Below, piece after piece: positions 24,727 to 32,860 of a DNA stretch of 64,000 nt; position 1 is the first letter of the stretch, and the number at the start of each line of letters is the position of its first letter. The stretch covers positions 40,207 to 104,206 of the forward strand of contig JAOTXT010000006.1 in the NCBI GenBank assembly GCA_029862205.1, given 5' to 3'. This DNA comes from Paracoccaceae bacterium. GTDB taxonomy: Bacteria > Pseudomonadota > Alphaproteobacteria > Rhodobacterales > Rhodobacteraceae. The notes beneath the pieces were generated by a model, which searched no databases, had not been told where the DNA came from, and was given only the letters and a program-made list of their open reading frames with translations. The position numbers and the translations under genes are program-made.

Positions 24727-25551
24727 ATGAGCACGGCACAAGCCCTAATAAAGCTTCGCGACAGCCTTGAACCGAGCGACCGTATGCCGGTTGTTTTCCT
24801 GGGTCATGGCAGCCCGATGAACGCGGTTGAGGACACGGAATTCAGCCGCGCCTGGTCGGATCTCGGCCGTGCTCTGCCCCGCCCCAAGGCGATCCTTGTG
24901 GTTTCGGCGCATTGGATGACCAATGGCACGACGCTGGTCGATGTTTCCGCCACTCCACGAACAATCCACGACTTCTACGGCTTTCCCCAGGCGCTCTACA
25001 CGCAGACCTACCCCGCCCCCGGAGACCCCGGGCTGGCGCGCGAAGTGGTAACGCTGCTGGCCAGCCACCACGCCGAGGAGGACGACCGATGGGGCCTGGA
25101 TCACGGGGCTTGGGCGGTGCTGAAATTCCTCTATCCCGGGGCCGACGTGCCGGTCTTCCAAATCTCGATCGACATGACGAAGGGGCTCGACTGGCATCTG
25201 GGAACCGGAGGTATCCTCGCCGAATTGCGCGACCGCGGCGTCCTGATCCTCGGCTCGGGAAACGTCGTCCATAACCTGCGCGCCATGCGCCCGGGCGGCC
25301 AGCCTCAGGATTTCGCACTGGAATTCGACAGGCTTTTCGCCGACCGGCTGACCGACCGCAACTTCAGTGCTCTTGCCGACAGCGACGCACTCGGCTCGCT
25401 GCTGCGGATGGCGCATCCCACCGTCGATCACTACCTGCCGGCACTGACCATTGCCGGGGCGTCGGACGACGGCGACGCGCTGAGCTTCATGACCGACGCA
25501 ATCGATCTGGGATCGGTCTCGATGCGGTCCTTTGTCTTCCACAACGAATGA
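24727..25551 (+). CDS. ygiD: 4,5-DOPA-extradiol-dioxygenase family protein (YgiD-like)
   Basis: 274 residues. LigB-type class III extradiol dioxygenase signatures are FLGHGSPMNAVEDTEF with an iron-ligand His, VVSAHWMTNG (second His), DDRWGLDHGAWAVLKFLYP near residue 120, and LGSGNVVHNLRAM near 178. E. coli YgiD opens the ring of L-DOPA, and family members act on catechols with non-haem Fe(II) or Zn. The nearest neighbours are DoxX and glutathionyl-hydroquinone reductase, so clearing catechols or quinones is the likely job. SD sequence CGGAG precedes the ATG. Confidence 0.88.
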   Translation: MSTAQALIKLRDSLEPSDRMPVVFLGHGSPMNAVEDTEFSRAWSDLGRALPRPKAILVVSAHWMTNGTTLVDVSATPRTIHDFYGFPQALYTQTYPAPGDPGLAREVVTLLASHHAEEDDRWGLDHGAWAVLKFLYPGADVPVFQISIDMTKGLDWHLGTGGILAELRDRGVLILGSGNVVHNLRAMRPGGQPQDFALEFDRLFADRLTDRNFSALADSDALGSLLRMAHPTVDHYLPALTIAGASDDGDALSFMTDAIDLGSVSMRSFVFHNE

Positions 25552-25563
25552 AAGTGTATTGGA

Positions 25564-26565
25564 ATGCTGATCGACGGAAAATGGACGGAAGACTGGCAGC
25601 CTGTGCAGAAGGCCGACGAGAAGGGGCGCTTCATCCGGCAGGTGTCGTCGTTCCGCAATTGGATCACCCCTGATGGCCGCCCGGGTCCGACTGGAGAGGG
25701 CGGATTTGCCGCCGAGCCGGGGCGCTATCGGCTTTATGTCGCGCTGATCTGTCCCTGGGCTTCGCGCACCCTCATCGCGCGCCAGCTCAAGGGGCTCGAC
25801 CAGGTTATCCCGGTGACTGTGGTAAACCCTGAACTGACGGATCAAGGGTGGCGCTTCGGCGGGTATTCGGGCGCGAACGAGGACCCGCTCATTGGCGCCC
25901 GTTACATGCACGAGATCTATACCCGCGCGGATCCGCACTACACAGGCCGCGCGACCGTACCGGTGTTGTGGGACATGAAGCGTAACGTCATGGTCAACAA
26001 CGAGAGCGCCGATATCCTGCGGATGTTCGACACGGCCTTCGAAGCCGTCGTGCCGTCCGGACTTCGCCTCTATCCGGCCGACATTTCCGAGGAAATCGAC
26101 ACATTCAATCAGCGGCTCTACGATAAGCTCAACAATGGTGTGTACCGCGCCGGTTTCGCCAGCTCGCAAGAGGCTTACGACGAAGCCGTGGCCGACGTCT
26201 TCGACATGCTTGACGAGCTTGAGGCGCGGCTGACCGGTGACCACCTGTTCGGTGACCGGCTGTCCGAGACCGACATCCGCGCCTTTGTCACGCTGATCCG
26301 CTTCGATGCGGCCTATCACGGGTTGTTCAAGACCAACCGCCGGCAAATCGCGGTCTACCCGCGTCTGTCGTCCTACATGGCGCGAATTCTGCGCCTGCCG
26401 GGCGTTGCCGAAACCGTGAATCTGGACCACATCAAGCGCGGTTACTACTCGATCGCAGCACTAAATCCGTCCGGCGTTGTGCCAACCGGGCCCGAACATG
26501 TCGCGCGCCTTCTGGAAACGAATTCCAGTGAACGCCCCCGGTACACGCCCCAAGACGCCGCCTAA
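25564..26565 (+). CDS. yqjG: glutathionyl-hydroquinone reductase (YqjG/ECM4-like)
   Basis: 333 residues, the usual length for xi-class glutathione transferases. The active-site Cys is in LYVALICPWASRTLIARQLKGL near residue 64. The family-specific VVNPELTDQGWRF is near 95, TVPVLWDMKRNVMVNNESADILRMF near 140, and the C-terminal helical domain has LFGDRLSETDIRAFVTLIRFDAAYHGLFKTN. It reduces glutathionyl-hydroquinones back to hydroquinones with glutathione. It is 12 bases after the dioxygenase gene, so it is co-transcribed. Together they form a quinone and catechol detoxification unit. Confidence 0.92.
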   Translation: MLIDGKWTEDWQPVQKADEKGRFIRQVSSFRNWITPDGRPGPTGEGGFAAEPGRYRLYVALICPWASRTLIARQLKGLDQVIPVTVVNPELTDQGWRFGGYSGANEDPLIGARYMHEIYTRADPHYTGRATVPVLWDMKRNVMVNNESADILRMFDTAFEAVVPSGLRLYPADISEEIDTFNQRLYDKLNNGVYRAGFASSQEAYDEAVADVFDMLDELEARLTGDHLFGDRLSETDIRAFVTLIRFDAAYHGLFKTNRRQIAVYPRLSSYMARILRLPGVAETVNLDHIKRGYYSIAALNPSGVVPTGPEHVARLLETNSSERPRYTPQDAA

Positions 26566-26582
26566 GGTCACCCTTTTGAAAA

Positions 26583-26623
26583 GCAATGTCAGCCTTGTCC
26601 AGTTGGTTCAACCGATCGCCGCA
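26583..26623 (-). repeat. 41-bp IS-end repeat, copy B
   Basis: The reverse complement of the 41-bp repeat at 22953-22993, with 35 of 41 positions identical. It overlaps the transposase stop codon. The orientation is inverted relative to copy A, so both IS ends point inward and enclose the LysR-to-YqjG module. Confidence 0.75.
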
Positions 26624-26700
26624 ACACACTCTGCGAACTTCTCTGCTGGGGTTTGATATTGCAAGGTCTTGCGTGGTCGCTCAAATTCCAGGCGCTCCGG
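26608..26700 (-). pseudogene. IS30-family transposase, 3' fragment
   Basis: On the minus strand the reading PERLEFERPRKTLQYQTPAE, continuing KFAECVAAIG and then a stop at 26608-26610, matches the C-terminus of IS30-family transposases. Those typically end RPRKTLxxxTPAExF plus a short tail. About 30 codons remain. An in-frame stop lies a few codons upstream, just past the hflX stop, and the rest of the gene is missing. The fragment is 9 bases from hflX, so the insertion abutted or was trimmed at the hflX 3' end. Confidence 0.75.
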
Positions 26701-26709
26701 CGGCGGCAC

Positions 26710-28026
26710 TTACTGCGCCGCAAGCGCCTGATGGCGGACCTCCGCCGCGGCGACGCCGAATTCCTTTTGGAACTGGAAGAATTCCTTCTCGGTCATCTCG
26801 ACTGTCACCGTGACCCCCGCCTCACCGTCCTGACGGCTTTTGACCTCGCCGTGGCCGTAGAGCCACGAGACCGCGGCGCCTTCGTCGTGGCCCAGATGCA
26901 GCTCGAAGACCATGCGCCGGGGGAAGAGCGCCGCTTCGATCTCGGCGAGCAACCTATCGCATCCCTCGCCCGTCGCCGCGGATAGCGCCACGACGCCCGT
27001 GCCGCGCGTGGCGGCATTCTGCACTGCCTGGCGCTCATCCGCGTTCAAAAGGTCGATCTTGTTCAGCGCCTCGATCATGCCCTCCAACCGATCCGCCTCG
27101 ACGCCCAACTCGTCAAGCACGCCGAGCACATCGCGGTTCTGGTCGTCAGACCGGGGATGGGCCACGTTCCTCACGTGGACGATCTGGTCGGCCTCCAGCA
27201 CCTCCTCCAGCGTCGCCCGAAAGGCCGCAACCAATTGCGTCGGCAGGTCCGAGATGAAACCCACCGTGTCCGACAGGATCGCCGTGCGGCCCGAGGGCAG
27301 AACGATCTGGCGCATGGTCGGGTCCAGCGTCGCGAACAGCATGTCTTCGGCCCGAACCTCGGCCGCGGTCAATCGGTTGAACAGAGTCGACTTGCCCGCG
27401 TTGGTGTAGCCGACCAGCGCAACCACAGGATAGGGCACCTTCTTGCGCGCCGCCCGGTGCAGCGCCCGGGTGCGCGCGACCTTCTCCAGCTGGCGCTTCA
27501 GGCGGACGATCTTGTCGTCCAGAATGCGGCGGTCCGACTCGATCTGCGTTTCGCCCGGACCGCCGATAAAGCTGGTCGAGCCGCGCTGTCGCTCGAGGTG
27601 GGTCCAACTGCGCACGAGACGGCTCTTCTGGTAGGTCAGGTGGGCCAGATCCACCTGCATGACGCCCTCGCGGGTCTGGGCCCGCTCGCCAAAGATTTCC
27701 AGGATCAGGCCGGTGCGGTCCAGCACCTTCACCTTCCAGGCACGCTCCAAATTGCGCTGCTGGATCGGGCTGAGCGTGCCGTTGACGACCACGACCTCAA
27801 TCTCGGCCGAGGCGAAGACGCGCGATAGATCCTCGACCTTGCCGGGGCCAATCAGAGTCGCCGGGCTCGGACGCGGCACCGAGACCGTATCGCGGCCAGC
27901 AAGCTCGACGTCGATCGCCTGCACCAGCGCGCAAGCCTCCTCCAGCGCGTCCGACGCCCCAGATGCGGCTGCGGACGCGGCCGAGGATTTCAGCACCGGA
28001 TGAAGCAGAAAGACCCGGGTCGTCAC
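26710..28026 (-). CDS. hflX: GTPase HflX
   Basis: 438 residues from a GTG with GGAGG seven bases upstream. HflX N-terminal signatures ATLIGPGKVEDL and VVNGTLSPIQQRNLE are present. The coiled-coil glycine-rich segment has RGSTSFIGGPGETQIESDRR. The G domain has GYTNAGKSTLFNRLT (P-loop), SDTVGFISDLP (G3), and NKIDLL (G4). HflX is a ribosome-associated GTPase that rescues stalled or heat-damaged ribosomes. It lies 34 bases after hfq, the same order as in E. coli hfq-hflX. Confidence 0.95.
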   Translation of the reverse strand: MTTRVFLLHPVLKSSAASAAASGASDALEEACALVQAIDVELAGRDTVSVPRPSPATLIGPGKVEDLSRVFASAEIEVVVVNGTLSPIQQRNLERAWKVKVLDRTGLILEIFGERAQTREGVMQVDLAHLTYQKSRLVRSWTHLERQRGSTSFIGGPGETQIESDRRILDDKIVRLKRQLEKVARTRALHRAARKKVPYPVVALVGYTNAGKSTLFNRLTAAEVRAEDMLFATLDPTMRQIVLPSGRTAILSDTVGFISDLPTQLVAAFRATLEEVLEADQIVHVRNVAHPRSDDQNRDVLGVLDELGVEADRLEGMIEALNKIDLLNADERQAVQNAATRGTGVVALSAATGEGCDRLLAEIEAALFPRRMVFELHLGHDEGAAVSWLYGHGEVKSRQDGEAGVTVTVEMTEKEFFQFQKEFGVAAAEVRHQALAAQ

Positions 28027-28060
28027 CGAACCTCCGCGCCGTGTGCCGTCATGTGCGCCA

Positions 28061-28303
28061 TCATGCGTCGTCGTCGCCGTTGTAGAGGCTGAACGGCTGC
28101 GCTGGCATCACCGTGGAAATCGCATGTTTGTAGACCAACTGGGACTGACCGTCCCGGCGTAGCAGAACGCAAAAATTATCGAACCATGTGATCACGCCCT
28201 GCAATTTGACCCCGTTCACCAGAAAGACGGTGACCGGGACTTTTTGTTTGCGAACGTGGTTGAGAAAGCTGTCTTGAAGGTTTTGTTTGTTTTCAGCGGC
28301 CAT
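28061..28303 (-). CDS. hfq: RNA chaperone Hfq
   Basis: 80 residues from the ATG at 28303. An in-frame TTG at 28330 would add nine basic residues not present in other Hfq proteins. The Sm1 region is [40 protein letters not shown], and the Sm2 motif is [10 protein letters not shown]. The proximal-face residues (Gln at position 8, YKHAIS) and the distal-face region are intact. The short C-terminus is typical of alphaproteobacteria. Hfq pairs small RNAs with mRNAs as a hexamer, and in this group it also controls nitrogen genes, which fits the ntr neighbours. Confidence 0.96.
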   Translation of the reverse strand: MAAENKQNLQDSFLNHVRKQKVPVTVFLVNGVKLQGVITWFDNFCVLLRRDGQSQLVYKHAISTVMPAQPFSLYNGDDDA

Positions 28304-28387
28304 TTTTTGCGCCTGTTTTTTTCTGTGCAAGCGAGGTGAGCGGGCGTTTCCCGACTACACCATCGTGAGTCTGCGCCGAGGCCCCGC

Positions 28388-29956
28388 TTAATTCCAGTGA
28401 TTTTTTGTGCGCGTGCTAAATTGCTGCCAACTGTCTGTGTTGAATAAAGAAATCACCGCCAGCGTTTCAATTCGGCCGAGAATCATCGCAGCTGCGAGAA
28501 TAACGCGCTGCGATTCGGTGAGGCGCCCAAAATCGAACTCACCGGGCGAGATCAGCGGGAAAGCAGGCCCGGTATTCGAGATCGAAGCGATCGCAGCCAC
28601 CAGCGAATCTTGGAATGGCAGGCCGCTGATGGTCAGGCCAATCAGCGCGGCGAAGATCGCCAAAACGTAGAGCATGACGAACGCCCAGGCCAGAAACGCA
28701 CCCTCGCTGAGAATGCCCCGCAGCCGCGTTCCGGTGGCAAGCACGCTGTTCGGTTGGGCGATCCTCTCGAGCTCGCGGTAGCCATGACGCAGCAGCGCAT
28801 ATCCCCGGATCAGCTTGATCCCGCCCGCCGTGGTCGCCGCGCCCCCGCCGATCGCGCAAAGCCCCAATAGGATCAGACCAGGATTGGCCAACCCGCTCCA
28901 GTCACGCGCGGTGTGCCATGAAGCGCTCTCGAAACCAGTTGTGGTCACGAATGAAAGGCTGGTGAAGGCCGCTCCCCAAACCGCGGGCAGCGCCTCGGAC
29001 GGCTCGTCGCCCAAATCGATCGTCAGCGCTCCGAGCCAATGGCGCAGGAACAGAGCCAGGGTCGCCGTCGCCACCAACAGCGCCATCAGCTTGAGCTCGG
29101 GATCCCGATGCCAGCGCCGCCGAGGGCCCCCCTGGCCTTTATAGGTCAGCCGCGTCGCGGCGAGGATCATAAAAACGAACGCCGCCGCCTCAATTCCGAT
29201 CCCCGGCTGCTCGGCCAAACCCGCCGCGTAGGGCGAGATGCCGCTGGTCGACATAATCGCCATCGCATGAACCGCCGCGGCAAGCCCGGTCTGGCCGAGG
29301 CCCGAAAAAAGGACCGCCAACACCGCGGTCAGAACCACGTAGATTGGCAAGACCACCTGGATCGACCGCTTCAAGCGCCCCGAGAGGCGCGCCGCCTTTT
29401 GCTCGCGGATGCTCACGGCGGCGCCCATTTGCCCGCCGAACTGACCGCCCGCGTTGATCGAATGGGCGCTGTTGACCGCCACCTCGTTCCCACCCAGGTT
29501 CCGAGGCGCCAGGATCGCGGCCGCCGCGACCAGAGTCACCAGCCCGCCAAACCAGGCCACCATGCCACGCCACAGGTGAATCGCGCCCGCAACCTTGTCG
29601 GGCTCGCCAAAAACCGTGCCGCCGGTGGTCGTGAAGGCCGCGGTCATCTCGAACCAGGCCCCCCAAGGCCCGACGACGGGCATCGAGAGCCAGACCGGCA
29701 AAGCCGCGAACATCGGCACCAAAACCCAGCAGACGACAAGGGCGCGCAATTCGCCGCGCGCCGCGCCATTGCCCGTCTTCGCACCCAGAAGAATCGCTGT
29801 CCCAGCGCTCGCAAAGCCGGTGAAGGCCGCGCAAACGAGAAAGCTTTGCAGCGCCAGCCAATTGCCCTGCAATGCGGCGAACAGCGCCGGCGCAAGCATT
29901 CCGAAGGCCAGGACCGCCAGGCAGAGCGACAGTATTGGAAGCCGGAGCGGGCGCAT
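28388..29956 (-). CDS. trkH: TrkH family potassium uptake protein
   Basis: 522 residues. The four pore-loop signatures of Trk/Ktr channels are visible: TAAFTTTGGTVFGEP, AIMSTSGISPYAAG, SFVTTTGFESASW and ASISNTGPAFPLI, each with the filter glycine. Numerous membrane helices lie between them. It forms the K+ conducting subunit gated by TrkA, whose gene lies 12 bases upstream on the same strand. The C-terminal segment SEGAFLAWAFVMLYVLAIFAALIG is the last helix pair. Confidence 0.94.
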   Translation of the reverse strand: MRPLRLPILSLCLAVLAFGMLAPALFAALQGNWLALQSFLVCAAFTGFASAGTAILLGAKTGNGAARGELRALVVCWVLVPMFAALPVWLSMPVVGPWGAWFEMTAAFTTTGGTVFGEPDKVAGAIHLWRGMVAWFGGLVTLVAAAAILAPRNLGGNEVAVNSAHSINAGGQFGGQMGAAVSIREQKAARLSGRLKRSIQVVLPIYVVLTAVLAVLFSGLGQTGLAAAVHAMAIMSTSGISPYAAGLAEQPGIGIEAAAFVFMILAATRLTYKGQGGPRRRWHRDPELKLMALLVATATLALFLRHWLGALTIDLGDEPSEALPAVWGAAFTSLSFVTTTGFESASWHTARDWSGLANPGLILLGLCAIGGGAATTAGGIKLIRGYALLRHGYRELERIAQPNSVLATGTRLRGILSEGAFLAWAFVMLYVLAIFAALIGLTISGLPFQDSLVAAIASISNTGPAFPLISPGEFDFGRLTESQRVILAAAMILGRIETLAVISLFNTDSWQQFSTRTKNHWN

Positions 29957-29968
29957 GGCCGGGCCCGG

Positions 29969-31342
29969 CTAGAAGAATTCCGGGCTGACCCGGAAGAATT
30001 GTTCGACCTGATGGACGGCCGAGCGATCGGCGAACATGACCATCACGTCACCGACCTGGATCACCGTGTCGCCGTGCGGCATCTTGATCTCGCCGTCGGT
30101 CTGCACGGCGCCAATGATCGAGCCGGGCGGGAAGCTGATATCGCGCACCCGCTTGCCGGCGATTGGCGAGGTCGCCATCACCTGCGCCTCGATCACCTCG
30201 CCCTCGCCCCGGCCGATCGAGTAAACCGCGCGTACACGGCCGCGGCGCACATGGCGCAGGATCGTCGAGACGGTCGTCGCGCGCGGGTTGATCAGCGCGT
30301 TGACGCCCAGCGGCACCGCGATGCGCTCGAAGGTCGGATCATTCGAAAGCGCGATCGAGATCGGGCACCCAGCCTGCTCCGCCAAGGCACAGGACAACAG
30401 GTTTGTGCGGTCGTCATTGGTGAGCGCCACGATCGCATCCGCTTCGCTGATCCCCGCCTCTTCCAGAATGTCGACATTCAGCGCATCACCGCTCAGCACG
30501 ATGGTCCGGTCCAGATTGTCCGCGGCGAATTCGGCCCGCGCCCGGTTGCGCTCGATGATCTTGCAGCGCAGGCCGGGGCTCTGCTCGATCAGTTTCGCGA
30601 CCCTCAGTCCGATATTGCCACCGCCCACTACGACGATGCGTTGCGCCGACATGTTCTTGCGCCCGAAAATGTTGATCATGCGGTCCAGGTCCTCGTGGGC
30701 CGCCATGATGTAAACCTCGTCGCCGGAGAACAGCTGATCGTCCCCGTGCATGATCGAGACTTTGCCCTTCCGGCGCACCGCCACGACGATAGCGCGGAGC
30801 GTCGAGAAAAGCTCGCTCAGCTGCCGGAGCGGCGTGTGCAGGACCGGGCAATCCTCGTCGAGCTTCAGACCGACGAAATCGACGGCACCGCCCATGAACG
30901 GTTCGATGTCAAACGCGGCCGTCGCGCCCAACCTGCGCATGGTCACCTTGGCGACCTCGGCTTCGGGCGAGATGATCACGTCGATCGGCATATGATCGCG
31001 TTGGAAGAGATCACTCCACTCGGCTTCAAGATAACTGTCGGTGCGGACCCGCGCGATCTTGGTCGGGACCTCGAAGACCGAATGCGCGACCTGGCAGGCA
31101 ACCATGTTGACCTCGTCCATCGAAGTCGCCGCGATCAGCATATCGGTGTCCCGCGCACCCGCCTGCGCGAGCACGTCCGGATGTGACGCAAAGCCCACGA
31201 CGCCAGCCACGTCATAGGCATCGATGACCGAGCGCACCAGCACACCATTGTTGTCGATCACCGTGACCGCGTTGCCTTCGTCCGAGAGATGGCGCGCGAT
31301 CTGCGAGCCGACCTGACCCGCGCCGCAGACGATCACCTTCAT
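29969..31342 (-). CDS. trkA: Trk system potassium transporter TrkA
   Basis: 457 residues with two RCK units. The first NAD-binding motif is VIVCGAGQVGSQIARHLSDEGNAVTVID at the N-terminus, the second VVVGGGNIGLRVAKLIEQSPG near residue 232, each followed by a TrkA-C domain. It is the cytoplasmic gating ring of the Trk potassium uptake system. The gene is in the conserved alphaproteobacterial order downstream of ntrX and immediately upstream of trkH. Confidence 0.95.
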   Translation of the reverse strand: MKVIVCGAGQVGSQIARHLSDEGNAVTVIDNNGVLVRSVIDAYDVAGVVGFASHPDVLAQAGARDTDMLIAATSMDEVNMVACQVAHSVFEVPTKIARVRTDSYLEAEWSDLFQRDHMPIDVIISPEAEVAKVTMRRLGATAAFDIEPFMGGAVDFVGLKLDEDCPVLHTPLRQLSELFSTLRAIVVAVRRKGKVSIMHGDDQLFSGDEVYIMAAHEDLDRMINIFGRKNMSAQRIVVVGGGNIGLRVAKLIEQSPGLRCKIIERNRARAEFAADNLDRTIVLSGDALNVDILEEAGISEADAIVALTNDDRTNLLSCALAEQAGCPISIALSNDPTFERIAVPLGVNALINPRATTVSTILRHVRRGRVRAVYSIGRGEGEVIEAQVMATSPIAGKRVRDISFPPGSIIGAVQTDGEIKMPHGDTVIQVGDVMVMFADRSAVHQVEQFFRVSPEFF

Positions 31343-31389
31343 GGGTCATGTCCCCCCTGGAGCATGGGTCCCGTCCGCTCTACCCGGCC

Positions 31390-32823
31390 TCAGGATTCGA
31401 CCGCCACGGCCTGTTCTTCCATCTCGTTCTGATCTTCGATCACCGCCATGCGTACACCACCGCGCGACGTAGTGACGACGCCCAGTAGTTTTAGCTTGCG
31501 GTGCAGCGCCGAGCGCTCCATTCCAACAAAGCTGGCGGTGCGTGAGATATTGCCGCCGAAGCGATTGATCTGGGCGATGAGGTATTCCCGCTCGAAAAGC
31601 TCGCGCGCCTCGCGCAGGGGCAAGCTGGCCACCATGCTCATGACACCGCCGAGCCCGACCTCGCTGGATTCGCCAGGCGCCCCAGGCAATTCCTCGGCCT
31701 CGATCTCCGGACGCTCGCCGCCCAGGATCAGGATCTGCTCCATCATATTTCGCAACTGGCGCACATTGCCCGGCAGCTCACGCGTTTGCAGCGCGGCGAT
31801 GGCCCCGGCGCTGAGACGGCGGCGTGTCAGCCCCTGCTCACGAGCGAACATCTCGAGGAACCGGTTCGCGAGCTCGGGAATGTCCTCGCGCCGGCGTTCG
31901 AGCGATGGCACCTCGATCGGCACAACATTCAGCCGGTGATAGAGGTCTTCGCGGAACCGCCCATCCGAAATCTCGCGCTGCAGATCCCGGTTGCTGGCGC
32001 TGATCACCCGCACATCGACGCGCACGGTGGCCGTGCCCCCCAACCTGGTGAAAGCCTGGTCGATCAGCACGCGCAGGATCTTCGATTGTGTGCCGTAGGG
32101 CATGTCGCCCACTTCGTCGATGAACAGCGTTCCCTCATGGGCGCGCTCGAAGACCCCGGCCTGGATCGGCCGGTCCGGATCCTCGCGGCCAAACAGCACC
32201 TCTTCCATGCGGTCGGACTCGATGGACGCTGCGTTCACCACAATGAACGGCGCCTCGCTGCGGTCAGAATGGGCGTGGATAAAACGCGCCGCGACTTCCT
32301 TGCCGGTCCCGGGGCCGCCGGTCAGCAGCACCCGGCTGCCGCCGCGCGCCACGCGCTCGAGCTTGTTGCGCAAGCCATTGGTTGCCGGCGACGAGCCGAC
32401 CAACTCGCAATTCGCGGTCTCGTCCGCGCGCAGCCGCGCGTTCTCGCGCCGCAACCGGCTGGCCTCGAGCGCGCGCGCCACGACGACCATCAATTGGCTC
32501 ATGTTGAAGGGCTTCTCGATGAAGTCGTATGCGCCCTGCTGAACCGCGGCGACAGCAACCTCGATATTGCCGTGGCCCGAGATGATGGCGACCGGGATGC
32601 CTGGATTGTCCCGCTTCACGGATTTCAGCACCTCGATCCCGTCCATCCGGCTGCCCTGGAGCCAAATGTCCAGGATGATCAGATCGGGCGGCGCCGCCTC
32701 GATCGCCGCGAAAGCGCTGTCCGCGTCCTCGGCCGTGCGCGCCGAATACCCCTCGTCGGTCAAGAGATCCGAGATCAAATCCCGAATATCCGCCTCGTCG
32801 TCGACAATCAGAACATCTGCCAT
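31390..32823 (-). CDS. ntrX: nitrogen response regulator NtrX
   Basis: 477 residues. The receiver domain is DVLIVDDEADIRDLISDLL with the phospho-Asp in IILDIWLQGSRMDGIEVL. The AAA+ domain has LLTGGPGTGKEVAARF (Walker A) and GTLFIDEVGDM (Walker B). The sigma54-contact loop GAFTGA is absent, and that position reads LFGREDPDRPIQAGVFER. This is usual for NtrX. The C-terminal Fis-type HTH is GGNISRTASFVGMERSALHRKLKLLGV. It is the partner of NtrY, 37 bases upstream. It is involved in nitrogen and redox or envelope control in alphaproteobacteria. Confidence 0.94.
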   Translation of the reverse strand: MADVLIVDDEADIRDLISDLLTDEGYSARTAEDADSAFAAIEAAPPDLIILDIWLQGSRMDGIEVLKSVKRDNPGIPVAIISGHGNIEVAVAAVQQGAYDFIEKPFNMSQLMVVVARALEASRLRRENARLRADETANCELVGSSPATNGLRNKLERVARGGSRVLLTGGPGTGKEVAARFIHAHSDRSEAPFIVVNAASIESDRMEEVLFGREDPDRPIQAGVFERAHEGTLFIDEVGDMPYGTQSKILRVLIDQAFTRLGGTATVRVDVRVISASNRDLQREISDGRFREDLYHRLNVVPIEVPSLERRREDIPELANRFLEMFAREQGLTRRRLSAGAIAALQTRELPGNVRQLRNMMEQILILGGERPEIEAEELPGAPGESSEVGLGGVMSMVASLPLREARELFEREYLIAQINRFGGNISRTASFVGMERSALHRKLKLLGVVTTSRGGVRMAVIEDQNEMEEQAVAVES

Positions 32824-32860
32824 CGAACTTCCCTGCTCTCTCTCCGTTTACCACACCCGT

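Noticed and set aside
24745..26430. A 561-codon minus-strand frame over the dioxygenase and hydroquinone reductase genes
   Set aside because: Low-complexity shadow. The plus-strand genes have full motifs and ribosome sites.
29039..31186. A 715-codon plus-strand frame over trkH and trkA
   Set aside because: It is antisense to two well-conserved genes, is Arg/His/Asp-rich, and only reflects the G+C bias of third positions.
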